A DNA stretch of 52,901 bases from assembly GCA_021851885.1 (NCBI GenBank), contig JAJZBS010000009.1, positions 1 to 52,901 on the forward strand, read 5' to 3'. Positions 15,748-24,082 of the stretch are shown piece by piece. The DNA comes from Actinomycetes bacterium (GTDB lineage: Bacteria > Actinomycetota > Acidimicrobiia > Acidimicrobiales > JAMCQF01). The position numbers and the translations under genes are program-made. The notes under the pieces were generated by a model. The model did not search any database and had not been told where the DNA came from. It saw only the letters and a list, made by a program, of their open reading frames with translations. Every line of letters starts with the position of its first letter. Position 1 is the first letter of the stretch.

Positions 15748-17280
15748 ATGGGGCCGGACGTAACCAGCGATAGCGAGCGCGCCGCACGTGCGCCGGCGAT
15801 CATCGCCGCCTGGCGGGAACGGGCGCAGCCCCGCGAGCAGCCCGACGCGATGCAGGTGACCGGTCCTGTTGCACAGAGCAGCCGGCTCTCTGGGAGCGTT
15901 CGCCACGACGACGGGTCGGCGTGGCCGGACGTGCAGGCCGAACGCGTGGTCGCGGCGGTCTTGGCAGCACAAGACGGAGCAGGCGCGGCGATCGAAGACG
16001 CCGCGCGCCACTGGGCGGGATCGCACACCTCGACAGTGCTGATGATCCAGCGCCTCGGCATCCTCGACGAGGTGCTCCCACGGATCGCCGGCGACGTCGG
16101 CCACAGCGCCCACAACGCCAACAGCGCCCACAACGTCAACGACGCCAACAGCGCCCACAACGCGCTGAAGAAGCTGACCGAGCTGGCTGTCCGCTTCAAC
16201 GTCGAGGACTTGGCGAGCGCGGCGATGACGGACGCTTTGACCGGCGTCGGCAACCGGCGGGCCATGCGCGAGGCCCTGGATGCGGCGAGCGAGCTCCGGC
16301 GTGCAAGCGGCAACGAGTTCTCGATCGTCATGATCGACCTGGACGGCTTGAAAGCGATCAACGACCGTCAAGGCCACGCAGCCGGTGATCGTGCGCTCGT
16401 TGCCCTCGCGCGATCCGTCCGGGACGCGCTGGGCGACGGGGAGAAGATGTTCCGCGTCGGGGGTGACGAGTTCGTCGTCTTGTTGACCGAGACGCCGGCG
16501 TCGGCGATCCCGGGGCTCATGACCCAAGCAGCGGCGTCCGGAGCTCCAGCGTTCAGTTGGGGCGTTGCGACCTCGGGAGGAGAAGGCGGCAAGCTGCTCG
16601 AGACGGGCACACTCCTGGCGGGAGCCGACCTCGATCTCTACGAACGGCGGGCCCGCAGGCCCGATCGGGCCCGGCCCGCCAGCGCCCCTCGCCCCAAGGT
16701 GGTCACGCTCGGCGCTGAGCGTCGCCCTCGGACGGCCTGGGTCGCTGCAACGGCGGCTTTCGTCGCGCTCGGCATCGCCGTCGGGCTGCACGCCATGCCA
16801 CAGCGCAACGAGCCGGCCGCGGCGCGTCCGGTTGCCCCCGCCTCGGGCCGTCGCTCTGCAGCCGGGGACCAGCGGGGGTCCCAAGGCGCACGTCTGCGGT
16901 CGTGTTGTGCGCAGACGGGGACGCCGGGCGCCAGCGGGTCGTACGCCACCGTGCCGGCGAGCGGCGCCGGCGGCGAGCGCGGCGGCACCCCTCGACAGGC
17001 CGGCGCGGCGACGTCGGGGATCTTGACCTCGTCGACTGCACAGCGGCCGTCCCCGTCCGGTCCGGGCACGCCCTCCGTTGCGCCGGTTCCGTCATCGAGC
17101 CCGCAGGTCCCTCCGCTGTCCCCTGGGTCTCCTCCTCGCGCCGGCTGGCTCGGATCGCTCGTGCCCGTGATCTCGCTTTCCCCGCCGCCCGCGCCACCGG
17201 GTCAGCCGCCTGGTGCGACGACGCTCGGCATCCCCGGGGCGAGCGTGACGGGCCGCCGGCGTGACGGGCCGCCGGCGTGA
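15748..17280 (+). CDS. Membrane-anchored GGDEF diguanylate cyclase with secreted tail
   Basis: A 510-residue protein predicted to make cyclic di-GMP from GTP. A helical N-terminal part contains imperfect repeats of SAHN (about residues 115-135). The GGDEF domain follows, with TDALTGVGNRRAM, then FSIVMIDLDGLKAINDRQGH and the active-site loop RVGGDEF (GGDEF at 238-242). The product-inhibition I-site RxxD normally 5 residues before the loop is absent: the I-site R position is Gly and the D position Glu. Unusually, a transmembrane helix (about 330-350) comes after the catalytic domain and leads to a 160-residue Pro/Ser/Gly-rich, presumably extracytoplasmic tail. ATG 15748 has GGAGGA 5 bases upstream; an ATG at 15698 is less likely. 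Confidence 0.85.
   Translation: MGPDVTSDSERAARAPAIIAAWRERAQPREQPDAMQVTGPVAQSSRLSGSVRHDDGSAWPDVQAERVVAAVLAAQDGAGAAIEDAARHWAGSHTSTVLMIQRLGILDEVLPRIAGDVGHSAHNANSAHNVNDANSAHNALKKLTELAVRFNVEDLASAAMTDALTGVGNRRAMREALDAASELRRASGNEFSIVMIDLDGLKAINDRQGHAAGDRALVALARSVRDALGDGEKMFRVGGDEFVVLLTETPASAIPGLMTQAAASGAPAFSWGVATSGGEGGKLLETGTLLAGADLDLYERRARRPDRARPASAPRPKVVTLGAERRPRTAWVAATAAFVALGIAVGLHAMPQRNEPAAARPVAPASGRRSAAGDQRGSQGARLRSCCAQTGTPGASGSYATVPASGAGGERGGTPRQAGAATSGILTSSTAQRPSPSGPGTPSVAPVPSSSPQVPPLSPGSPPRAGWLGSLVPVISLSPPPAPPGQPPGATTLGIPGASVTGRRRDGPPA
16107..16164 (+). repeat. Imperfect direct repeats encoding SAHN units
   Basis: The segment around AACAGCGCCCACAACG occurs three times, separated by short Asn/Asp/Val-coding inserts, inside the GGDEF gene. 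It gives an Asn/His/Ala-rich linker just before the catalytic domain. Confidence 0.7.
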
Positions 17281-17286
17281 CGGGCC
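17245..17286. repeat. 16-base tandem repeat spanning the GGDEF gene stop
   Basis: The unit GTGACGGGCCGCCGGC is present twice (17245-17260, 17261-17276) plus a 10-base partial copy. Since 16 is not a multiple of 3, each copy is read in a different frame, and the third copy supplies the TGA stop. A change in copy number would change the C terminus. Confidence 0.9.
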
Positions 17287-17307
17287 GGGGCAAGGATCAG
17301 AGCGCGT

Positions 17308-19107
17308 TCAACCCCCGAGCCGCAGAGCCGAGATGAACGCCTCCTGGGGGACCTCGACCCGGCCGATCTGCTTCATGCGCTTCTTGCCCTCTTTCTGCTT
17401 CTCGAGCAACTTGCGCTTGCGGGTGACGTCGCCGCCGTAGCACTTGGCGATGACGTCCTTGCGGCGGGCCCGGACCGTCTCCCGGGCAATGATCCGCCCC
17501 CCGATGGCAGCTTGGACGGGGACGTCGAAGAGCTGGCGCGGGATGAGCTCGCGCAGGCGCTCGACCGTCCTGCGCCCGTAGGCCTCTGCCTTCGAGCGGT
17601 GCACGATCGTGCCGAAGGCGTCGACCGGCACGCCGTTCAGGAGGACATCGACGCGCACCATGGTCGACGCCGCGTACCCGTCCATCTCGTAGTCGAGGCT
17701 GGCAAAGCCGCGGGTCCGGCTCTTGAGTTGATCGAAGAAGTCCACGACGACTTCGGCGAGCGGCATGCGGTACACGAGCTCGACCCGCTCCGGAGACAAG
17801 TAGGCCATCTTGCGCATCTCGGCGCGCCGCTGGGAGCACAGGTCCATGACAGGGCCGAGCACGTCCGCTGGGGTGATGACGGTCGCCTGGAGCATCGGCT
17901 CCTCGATACCTTCGAGCGTGCCACCATCGGGCATCTCCGAGGGGTTGTCGACCTCGACGACGGTGCCGTCGCGCAGGTGGGCCCTGTAGGCGACCGACGG
18001 GGCAGTCGCCACCAGGGAGAGGCCGAACTCGCGCTCGATGCGCTCCCGGACGATCTCCATGTGGAGCAGCCCCAGGAACCCGCAACGGAACCCGAAGCCG
18101 AGGGCGCCGGACGACTCCGGCTCAAAGGTGATGCTCGCATCGGACAGGCGGAGCTTCTCGAGGGCCTCCCGGAGATCGGGGAGCTCGTCCCCGTCGATCG
18201 GGTAGAGGCCGCAGAACACCATCGGCTTCGGCTCGCGGTAGCCGGCGAGCGGCTCGGCTGCCGGCCTGACCGCACCGGTCACCGTCTCTCCCGAGCGCGC
18301 TTCGCCGACGTTCTTGACGCCGGCGACGAGGTACCCGACCTCCCCGGGACCGAGGGAGGCCACCGGCAGTGGATCGGGGGTGCGGATCCCCACCTCCTCG
18401 GCCTCGTGGACGGTCCCGGCTTGCATGAAGCGCATCTTGGCGCCCCGCTCCAGCCTTCCTTCCATCACGCGCACGGCGCTCACGACCCCGCGGTACTGGT
18501 CGTAGTTCGAATCGAAGATGAGGGCTCGCAGGCGAGCGCCGGGATCGCCGAGCGGAGCCGGGATGCGGGCCACGATGGCGTCGAGGAGCTCGGGGACGCC
18601 TTCACCCGTCTTGCCGGAGATCCGCAGGATCGACGCCGCTTCGATGCCCAGGACACGATCGATCTCCTCGGCACACCCCACCGGGTCCGCCGCCGGCAGG
18701 TCGATCTTGTTCAAGGCCGCCACGATCACGAGATCGTGCTCCATGGCCTGGTAGCACGTGGCGAGGGTCTGCGCCTGGATGCCTTGGGAGGCGTCGACAA
18801 GCAGGACGGCCCCCTCGCAGGCGGCCAGGGAGCGCGAGACCTCGTAGGCGAAGTCCACGTGGCCGGGCGTGTCGATGAGCTGGAGCACATGGTCGGCCCA
18901 GGCGACGCGGACGTTCTGGGCCTTGATCGTGATGCCCCGCTCGCGCTCGATGTCCATCGAGTCGAGGTACTGCTCCCGCATGCGGCGGGGATCGACGGCG
19001 CCGGTGAGCTCGAGGATGCGGTCCGAGAGCGTGGACTTGCCATGATCGACATGGCTGATGATCGAGAAGTTGCGTATTTGCTCGGTTGTCGTCACGTCAG
19101 GTCGCAT
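17308..19107 (-). CDS. lepA: Elongation factor 4 (LepA)
   Basis: A 599-residue ribosome-associated GTPase. The G domain starts [19 protein letters not shown]; switch and G3 motifs are [10 protein letters not shown] and DTPGHVDF; G4 is NKIDLP. The LepA-specific C-terminal domain ends with [23 protein letters not shown] 19107 has GGAGG only one base before it, so GTG 19095 (four codons later) may be the true start. It is divergent from the lipoprotein gene at 19217. Confidence 0.96.
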   Translation of the reverse strand: MRPDVTTTEQIRNFSIISHVDHGKSTLSDRILELTGAVDPRRMREQYLDSMDIERERGITIKAQNVRVAWADHVLQLIDTPGHVDFAYEVSRSLAACEGAVLLVDASQGIQAQTLATCYQAMEHDLVIVAALNKIDLPAADPVGCAEEIDRVLGIEAASILRISGKTGEGVPELLDAIVARIPAPLGDPGARLRALIFDSNYDQYRGVVSAVRVMEGRLERGAKMRFMQAGTVHEAEEVGIRTPDPLPVASLGPGEVGYLVAGVKNVGEARSGETVTGAVRPAAEPLAGYREPKPMVFCGLYPIDGDELPDLREALEKLRLSDASITFEPESSGALGFGFRCGFLGLLHMEIVRERIEREFGLSLVATAPSVAYRAHLRDGTVVEVDNPSEMPDGGTLEGIEEPMLQATVITPADVLGPVMDLCSQRRAEMRKMAYLSPERVELVYRMPLAEVVVDFFDQLKSRTRGFASLDYEMDGYAASTMVRVDVLLNGVPVDAFGTIVHRSKAEAYGRRTVERLRELIPRQLFDVPVQAAIGGRIIARETVRARRKDVIAKCYGGDVTRKRKLLEKQKEGKKRMKQIGRVEVPQEAFISALRLGG

Positions 19108-19204
19108 GCCTCCAGTGGCACAATGCGCCGAAGCTGACCTCCACATAGGGCCTCCCCGGGGTGTTGCAGGGAGAGAGATCGGCACAGCGCAGCGCACCAG
19201 ATGG

Positions 19205-19210
19205 TAGAAC
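19205..19210 (+). promoter_or_regulatory. Candidate leaderless -10 element
   Basis: TAGAAC (a near-match, last base not T) is followed by 6 bases and ATG 19217. No Shine-Dalgarno sequence is present. Confidence 0.4.
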
Positions 19211-19216
19211 TTCCCC

Positions 19217-19933
19217 ATGGGAGGCCCGCCCCGGCATCGCACGGCGTGTCGAGTCGCTCAGCCCGCCAAGGGGGAGATCACCCGTTCTGCACGTCGTCAC
19301 CCGACGCGCCTGGCGGCGCTGGCACTGGTCGCCGCGCTCGGTTTCATGGCTTCGGCGTGCACCGTGCTGTCGAACGCGCACGTGCTGGAGGCGCGCCTCG
19401 ACAACGCCGGCTACCTCAACGCGTCCGTCAACTTCGTCTCGGACAACGCAGGTGCCCCGAACGACATCATCCGTATCACGACGGACGTGTCCGCACGTAT
19501 CTCCGGCGTCGCCAACGTCGATCGCGAGCCCCAGAACATCGCCAAGATCGTCTGGCAGACGTTCCCCTACAGCTTCAGCGGCATCGAGATCTCGCTCCGG
19601 CAGTTCATCACGACGGACTACACGACGGCGCAGCTCACATCCATCTTCGGCCCGCGCCCCAATGGCCTCGATCGCCAGCCCCTCAACGTCGCCCTGATCG
19701 ACAACGCCGTCAACGTGGCGGAGACGGCCCTGCTGGCTGCGCTCGGTTTCGTCGTGTTCCTGGTCCTCGTCACCCTGTTGATCATCAAGTACCGCCGGAC
19801 CGTCAAGCGCAGGCGTGGGGTGGAGATCCGCGAGGCGTTGCGCGAGTACAGCGAGAAGGAGGACAGGGAGGCGAACCCCCTCCTGTCGGGCGGTCAGGCG
19901 GCTCGCCACAACCAAGAACACCTGCGCCGGTAG
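19217..19933 (+). CDS. Lipoprotein-like protein with C-terminal membrane helix
   Basis: I do not recognise the family. The 238-residue protein has an N-terminal Arg-rich stretch, a hydrophobic segment and a lipobox-like MASAC (cysteine near residue 48). About 110 predicted extracytoplasmic residues follow. A strong transmembrane segment (about 170-195, containing [16 protein letters not shown]) comes next, then a basic and acidic cytoplasmic tail beginning [10 protein letters not shown] lipid anchor plus a transmembrane helix in one protein is unusual. It lies between lepA (divergent) and rpsT. If the lipobox is not processed, it is simply a two-helix membrane protein with a long external loop. 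Confidence 0.65.
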   Translation: MGGPPRHRTACRVAQPAKGEITRSARRHPTRLAALALVAALGFMASACTVLSNAHVLEARLDNAGYLNASVNFVSDNAGAPNDIIRITTDVSARISGVANVDREPQNIAKIVWQTFPYSFSGIEISLRQFITTDYTTAQLTSIFGPRPNGLDRQPLNVALIDNAVNVAETALLAALGFVVFLVLVTLLIIKYRRTVKRRRGVEIREALREYSEKEDREANPLLSGGQAARHNQEHLRR

Positions 19934-19997
19934 GCGGCGCCGCAACGGGGCTGCACCGCGCAGCGCTGTGCCGGACGGAGCCCCCCATCGGCCCTGC

Positions 19998-20003
19998 TAG
20001 TCT
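19998..20003 (+). promoter_or_regulatory. Candidate leaderless -10 element of rpsT
   Basis: TAGTCT lies 8 bases before GTG 20012. There is no Shine-Dalgarno sequence. Confidence 0.45.
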
Positions 20004-20011
20004 TGCGGGCC

Positions 20012-20311
20012 GTGGCGAACATCAAGAGCCAGATCAAGCGGAACCGCCAGAACGAGCGCCGGCGATTGCGGAACAAGGCCGTCCGCTCCGAGCTGAAGAC
20101 GCGCGTCAAGTCGGTGATCCAAGCGGCCGAAGAGGGCTCCGCCGATATCGAGGAGTCGCTTCGCCTGACCGTGAAGAGGCTCGACCAGGCCGCCGCCAAA
20201 GGGGTCATCCACCGCAACCAGGCGGCCAACCGCAAGTCACGGCTGGATCGGCGGCTCAACGCCCTCTCCGGCGCGCCGGAGACCTCGGAGCAGACCGAAC
20301 CAACTGACTGA
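20012..20311 (+). CDS. rpsT: 30S ribosomal protein S20
   Basis: A 99-residue protein of the 30S subunit body. It begins with the family signature [17 protein letters not shown] and has the helical basic composition of S20, including the late segment [15 protein letters not shown]. Its C terminus is longer than usual by about 10 acidic residues. GTG 20012 is the start by homology. The 3' end overlaps the convergent holA gene by 56 bases. Confidence 0.95.
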   Translation: MANIKSQIKRNRQNERRRLRNKAVRSELKTRVKSVIQAAEEGSADIEESLRLTVKRLDQAAAKGVIHRNQAANRKSRLDRRLNALSGAPETSEQTEPTD

Positions 20312-21353
20312 GGCGCGCCACGAGCACCTCGAGGACGACGTCGGGAGCGAGGGCGCTCGCCCCTTTGCAGTCGAGGTCCGCCCGGGCCAACAGCGTGATC
20401 GCCTGAGCGACGCGATCGGACCCGAGGCGGCGGCTCTGGTCCAACGCCTTGCCGGCGACGAACGCGCTGCGGACGCCGAGAGCCTCTGCCGCCTCCTGCG
20501 CCCCTGCGATCGTGAGCCCGTCGAGGCGGAGCATGGACTCGAAGTGCCGGTGGAGGATGGCGATCACTTGAAGCGCGTGCATCCCGCCCGCGTCGACCAT
20601 GCGGGCAGCGAAGGCGACGGCAGCTGCCGTCTCGCCTTTGTCGACGGCGTCGGTGAGGACCCACGGCGCCACCTCCCCCGCGCCGCCGAGGAAGGGGGCC
20701 ACCTCCGGCGCCCCCAGCCGGGCTCCCTGCCCATAGGCGCTGGCAAGGATGGCAACGAGCCCCTCGAGGCGGGCGAGATCTCCGCCGAGGTGCTTGTCGA
20801 CTAGGGAGGCGGCGTCTGCCGACAGGTGGACGGGCGCCGAGGAAAGCCGTTCGGCGAGCCATTGACGGCGCCGGCCGCCCGTTCCGGCCTCGGCGTCGAC
20901 GACCGCACCGACGGCGTCCACCTTGGCCACGAGCGGTCGGGGGATCGTCCCGGAACCGGCGGCGAGCACGAGCACCGTCGTCGCGGGCTCACCCAGGTGC
21001 TCCACGATGCGGCGCGCGCCTTGCGCGTCGATCCTGCCGGCCCCGCGCACGACGACGATCCGGCGGGCGGCGAGGAAGGCCGGGGTGGCGAGAGCGTCGA
21101 GGACGGCGTCGATGTCGAGGTCCTCCGCGGTGTTGGCGCCGTGCTCCTCGACGACGAGGGCCGGGTCGTCGTCCCCCACGAGTCGCTCGACGAGGGAACG
21201 GAGCGACTGGTCGACGAGCGAAGGATCGCCGCCCCGCACCAGGTAGACCGGCGCGTCACGGCGCAAGGACGCGTCACCTCCTCCCCGGGGCGTCGACGGT
21301 GCCCCGGACGGCGAAGCCCCGGAGCGGCGCGTGCCGGCCTGGCGAGGGGTCAT
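20256..21353 (-). CDS. holA: DNA polymerase III subunit delta
   Basis: The 365-residue delta subunit of the clamp loader opens the sliding clamp. The N-terminal part has [16 protein letters not shown] and [11 protein letters not shown]. The weak AAA-like core and the helical collar with [11 protein letters not shown] and [10 protein letters not shown] are typical. ATG 21353 overlaps the stop of the folP-like gene. The frame extends upstream inside that gene but without homology. holA and rpsT are neighbours in many bacteria, but here they converge and overlap at their 3' ends. Confidence 0.9.
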   Translation of the reverse strand: MTPRQAGTRRSGASPSGAPSTPRGGGDASLRRDAPVYLVRGGDPSLVDQSLRSLVERLVGDDDPALVVEEHGANTAEDLDIDAVLDALATPAFLAARRIVVVRGAGRIDAQGARRIVEHLGEPATTVLVLAAGSGTIPRPLVAKVDAVGAVVDAEAGTGGRRRQWLAERLSSAPVHLSADAASLVDKHLGGDLARLEGLVAILASAYGQGARLGAPEVAPFLGGAGEVAPWVLTDAVDKGETAAAVAFAARMVDAGGMHALQVIAILHRHFESMLRLDGLTIAGAQEAAEALGVRSAFVAGKALDQSRRLGSDRVAQAITLLARADLDCKGASALAPDVVLEVLVARLSQLVRSAPRSPARRRGR

Positions 21354-22243
21354 GCGTGCTCCAAGATGGCTGCAACGGTGTCGACGACCCGCCTCGTGCC
21401 GGCGACGTCGTGCACCCGGACGATCCGGCACCCGCCGGCCACGCCCAGGGCGGCGGCGGCGAGGGACGCATCCCGTCGCTCGTCGATGCCAAGGCCGAGA
21501 AGCCCTCCGAGGAACGTCTTGTTGGAGGCAGAAAGCAACAGTGGGTAGCCGAGCGTCGCCAGGGCGCGCGAGGAGCGCAGCAGGGTCACCGACTGCTTCC
21601 ACGTCTTGCCCAAGTCGAGGCCGGCGTCGACGACGATCCGGTCGGGAGAGATCCCGGCATCGATCGCTGCAGTCGCCCGTTGGACGAGGAACGCCGCGAC
21701 CTCGGCAGTCACGTCGTCGTAGTGGGGGTCGGGGTCGGGGATCCTCGGCCCGAGCCGGATGTGCGTCGCCACGACGGTTGCCCCCGCTTGCGCGGCGGCG
21801 GCCAGGTACCCCGGATCGCCGAAGCCGCTGATGTCGTTGCCGACGAGCGCCCCAGCCGCGTAGGCCTCGCGCGCGACCTCCGCGCGCCAGGTGTCCACCG
21901 ATAGTGGGACGTCGAATCGTTCGTGCAGGGCTGCGATCGCGGGGACGACCCGTTCGATCTCCTCTGTGGAGCCAACCTCCGGTCCGGGTCCGGCCTTGAC
22001 CCCGCCGACGTCCAGGATGTCGGCACCGGCGGCGACGAGGGCATCGGCACGCTCGAAGAAGGCGTCGAGGGCAAAGTAGGCACCGCGATCGAAGAAGGAG
22101 TCGGGCGTCCTGTTCAAGATCCCCATGACGAGGACGCGCCGGGTCAGATCGTAGAGGTGGTCGCCGAGCCGGACGCGAGGGGCGACCTCGGCTGCGAGGA
22201 GACGCTCTCCGGCCGGAGCGGGCCCCTCAGAAGAGCCGGGCAC
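21350..22243 (-). CDS. Dihydropteroate synthase-like protein (FolP2-like)
   Basis: A 297-residue TIM-barrel protein of the dihydropteroate synthase family. Family motifs are MGILNRTPDSFFDRG, DILDVGGVKAGPG, LSVDTWRAEVA and VVDAGLDLGKT. The canonical C-terminal SRK pterin/phosphate motif reads SNK (LSASNKTFLGG), and GGVKAGPG replaces the more usual GGESTRPG. Both resemble mycobacterial FolP2 (Rv1207-type), which is reported to lack dihydropteroate synthase activity. No other folate genes are in the window. GTG 22243 overlaps the thioredoxin-TPR gene by 17 bases. Confidence 0.85.
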   Translation of the reverse strand: MPGSSEGPAPAGERLLAAEVAPRVRLGDHLYDLTRRVLVMGILNRTPDSFFDRGAYFALDAFFERADALVAAGADILDVGGVKAGPGPEVGSTEEIERVVPAIAALHERFDVPLSVDTWRAEVAREAYAAGALVGNDISGFGDPGYLAAAAQAGATVVATHIRLGPRIPDPDPHYDDVTAEVAAFLVQRATAAIDAGISPDRIVVDAGLDLGKTWKQSVTLLRSSRALATLGYPLLLSASNKTFLGGLLGLGIDERRDASLAAAALGVAGGCRIVRVHDVAGTRRVVDTVAAILEHA

Positions 22244-22931
22244 TGAGGGCGCGCCGGTACCGGAGGGAACGGGGATCGTCCTCGGCGAGGGTCGCAAGCA
22301 GGTCGAGGAACTCCTGGCGCGCCGCGTCGTCTTGCTTGACCCGATCCAGAAGCTGGTCAAGCTTGCCCTCGAGCTCGCCCGACCCCGTTGGCGCTTGGGC
22401 GCCCAGGCGGGCGAGTGCCAACACGCGCCGTGTCTGGGACGACTCGGGCACGCGAGACAGGAGACCGACGGCCTCGTCAGTCTCGCCCCGGCCGACGAGC
22501 GTCTCGGCGAGGGCGACGACGGCTCCCGGATGGTCCGGGACAAGCTCGATCGCCTTGCGCAACGACGCCTCGTCCCCGGCTGCGACGAGCTCGTCCACCT
22601 CGCTGTTGCCGGGGGTGATCCTGTCGATGAATGCCCGGACGACCTGCTCCCCTTGGGCGCCGATAAAGCCGTCGACGACCTTGCGATCCTTGAGCGCGTA
22701 GACCGCCGGGATCGACTGCACCTCGAATGTCGCCGCGATGCGCGGGTTCTCGTCGACGTTGACCTTGACAAGGGCGACGGCGCCGTCCGTCTCGTCCACG
22801 GCCTTCTCGATGATGGGGCCGAGCATGCGGCAGGGCGAGCACCAGGGGGCCCACAGGTCCACGACGACGGGAACCTGCGTTGAACGGTCGAGGACTTCCG
22901 TCGCGAACGTATCGTCGGTCACATCGACCAT
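22227..22931 (-). CDS. Thioredoxin-TPR protein (CnoX/YbbN-like)
   Basis: A 234-residue protein. The N-terminal thioredoxin fold has the active site WAPWCSPC and the cis-proline segment QSIPAVYALKD. A helical C-terminal region is made of TPR-like repeats (ELVPDHPGAVVALAETL, then DEAVGLLSRVP). This is the architecture of CnoX/YbbN chaperone-redoxins that protect proteins from oxidative aggregation. Unlike E. coli YbbN both active-site cysteines are present, so disulfide chemistry is possible. ATG 22931 has TAGGGT 8 bases upstream. It is the first gene of a coupled operon with folP-like and holA. Confidence 0.88.
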   Translation of the reverse strand: MVDVTDDTFATEVLDRSTQVPVVVDLWAPWCSPCRMLGPIIEKAVDETDGAVALVKVNVDENPRIAATFEVQSIPAVYALKDRKVVDGFIGAQGEQVVRAFIDRITPGNSEVDELVAAGDEASLRKAIELVPDHPGAVVALAETLVGRGETDEAVGLLSRVPESSQTRRVLALARLGAQAPTGSGELEGKLDQLLDRVKQDDAARQEFLDLLATLAEDDPRSLRYRRALSARLF

Positions 22932-22939
22932 CGCTGTCG

Positions 22940-22945
22940 ACCCTA
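22940..22945 (-). promoter_or_regulatory. Candidate leaderless -10 element of the thioredoxin-TPR gene
   Basis: TAGGGT, 8 bases before ATG 22931. Confidence 0.5.
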
Positions 22946-23031
22946 CCGCCTTGAGCGCACCAGGGTGCCAAATGACGCCCGGTCCGCGCCGGTGCCCGGG
23001 GTGGTTGGCCCAGCTGGGCCGGGTGCCTTGG

Positions 23032-23037
23032 TAGCGT
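23032..23037 (+). promoter_or_regulatory. Candidate leaderless -10 element
   Basis: TAGCGT, 6 bases before GTG 23044, no Shine-Dalgarno sequence. Confidence 0.55.
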
Positions 23038-23043
23038 GCGGGC

Positions 23044-24072
23044 GTGGAGGGGATCGACCCAGAAGCCGTGGGCGCGTGGATCACCTCCCATGTGCCGGGA
23101 ACCGCCCCCCCGTACCGTTTCGAGCTCATCCCCGGCGGCCGCTCCAACCTGACCTTCGCCGTCGAGGACGGCAACGGCCGGCGCCTCGCCCTGCGCAGGC
23201 CCCCCGTGAGCCACGTCCTCCCGACGGCGCACGACATGGGCAGAGAGCACAGGATCATCTCCGCGCTCGCGTCGACCTCCGTACCGGTGGCTCCGGCTCT
23301 CGGCTACTGCGAGGACGCCGGCGTCAACGGGAGCCCCTTCTACGTCATGGGGTTCGTCGACGGCCACGTTGTGCGCGATGGGGCCGCCGCGCGGCTCCTT
23401 GGGGACGGCGCACGGCGGCATGCCGGCGAGGCACTCGTCGACGTCCTCGCCGACCTCCACGCCGTCGACCCCGACGCCGTCGGCCTCGGCGACCTCGGCA
23501 GGCGCGAGGGATACATCGCCCGCCAGCTCCGCCGCTGGCACGGCCAGTACAGCCAGTCGACCGCAGACGGCCTCGCGACGGTCCCGGCCATCGACACCGT
23601 CCACGCAGAGCTCGCAGCCCGGATGCCGGGCCAGGGCCCGGCGACGATCGTCCACGGCGACTACCGGCTCGACAACACGATCCTCGGCGATGACGGCGAG
23701 GTACGCGCCGTCATCGACTGGGAGATCTGCACGCTCGGGGACCCGCTCGCCGACGTCGGCCTGTTGCTCGTGTACTGGACGGAGCCCGGAGAGGAGAGCC
23801 CTCTGGCAGATGCCCCGACCACCGTCGAGGGTTTCGCCACCCGCGCCGAGCTCGTTGCGCGCTACGGGGAGAGGACCGGCAGGGCCGTCGGCGACCTGTC
23901 GTACTACGTCGCCTTCGGGTACTGGAAGCTCGCCTGCATCCTCCAGGGCGTCGTGGCCCGATTCTTGAGTGGCGCGGCTGGCGGGGACCGAACGGGAATG
24001 GACGATATCCAGGGCAAGATCGCCTGGCTTGCCGCCCGCGCCGAGGCGACGCTTAGCGTGGAACCGGGATAA
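23044..24072 (+). CDS. Aminoglycoside-phosphotransferase-fold kinase (ACAD10/11-like)
   Basis: A 342-residue APH/choline-kinase-fold protein. The glycine-rich loop region is LIPGGRSNLTFAV. The catalytic motif is IVHGDYRLDNTIL and the metal-binding motif AVIDWEICTLGDP. The segment GYIARQLRRWHGQY is typical of the subgroup related to the kinase domain of ACAD10/ACAD11, which acts on hydroxyacyl-CoA-type substrates in fatty-acid catabolism. No acyl-CoA dehydrogenase gene is adjacent, so the substrate remains unknown. Antibiotic resistance is not implied. Confidence 0.85.
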   Translation: MEGIDPEAVGAWITSHVPGTAPPYRFELIPGGRSNLTFAVEDGNGRRLALRRPPVSHVLPTAHDMGREHRIISALASTSVPVAPALGYCEDAGVNGSPFYVMGFVDGHVVRDGAAARLLGDGARRHAGEALVDVLADLHAVDPDAVGLGDLGRREGYIARQLRRWHGQYSQSTADGLATVPAIDTVHAELAARMPGQGPATIVHGDYRLDNTILGDDGEVRAVIDWEICTLGDPLADVGLLLVYWTEPGEESPLADAPTTVEGFATRAELVARYGERTGRAVGDLSYYVAFGYWKLACILQGVVARFLSGAAGGDRTGMDDIQGKIAWLAARAEATLSVEPG

Positions 24073-24082
24073 GAGGAGAGAC

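Noticed and set aside
23044-24072. Aminoglycoside resistance gene
   Set aside because: The fold is that of phosphotransferases, but the sequence resembles the ACAD10/11-like subgroup, not resistance enzymes.
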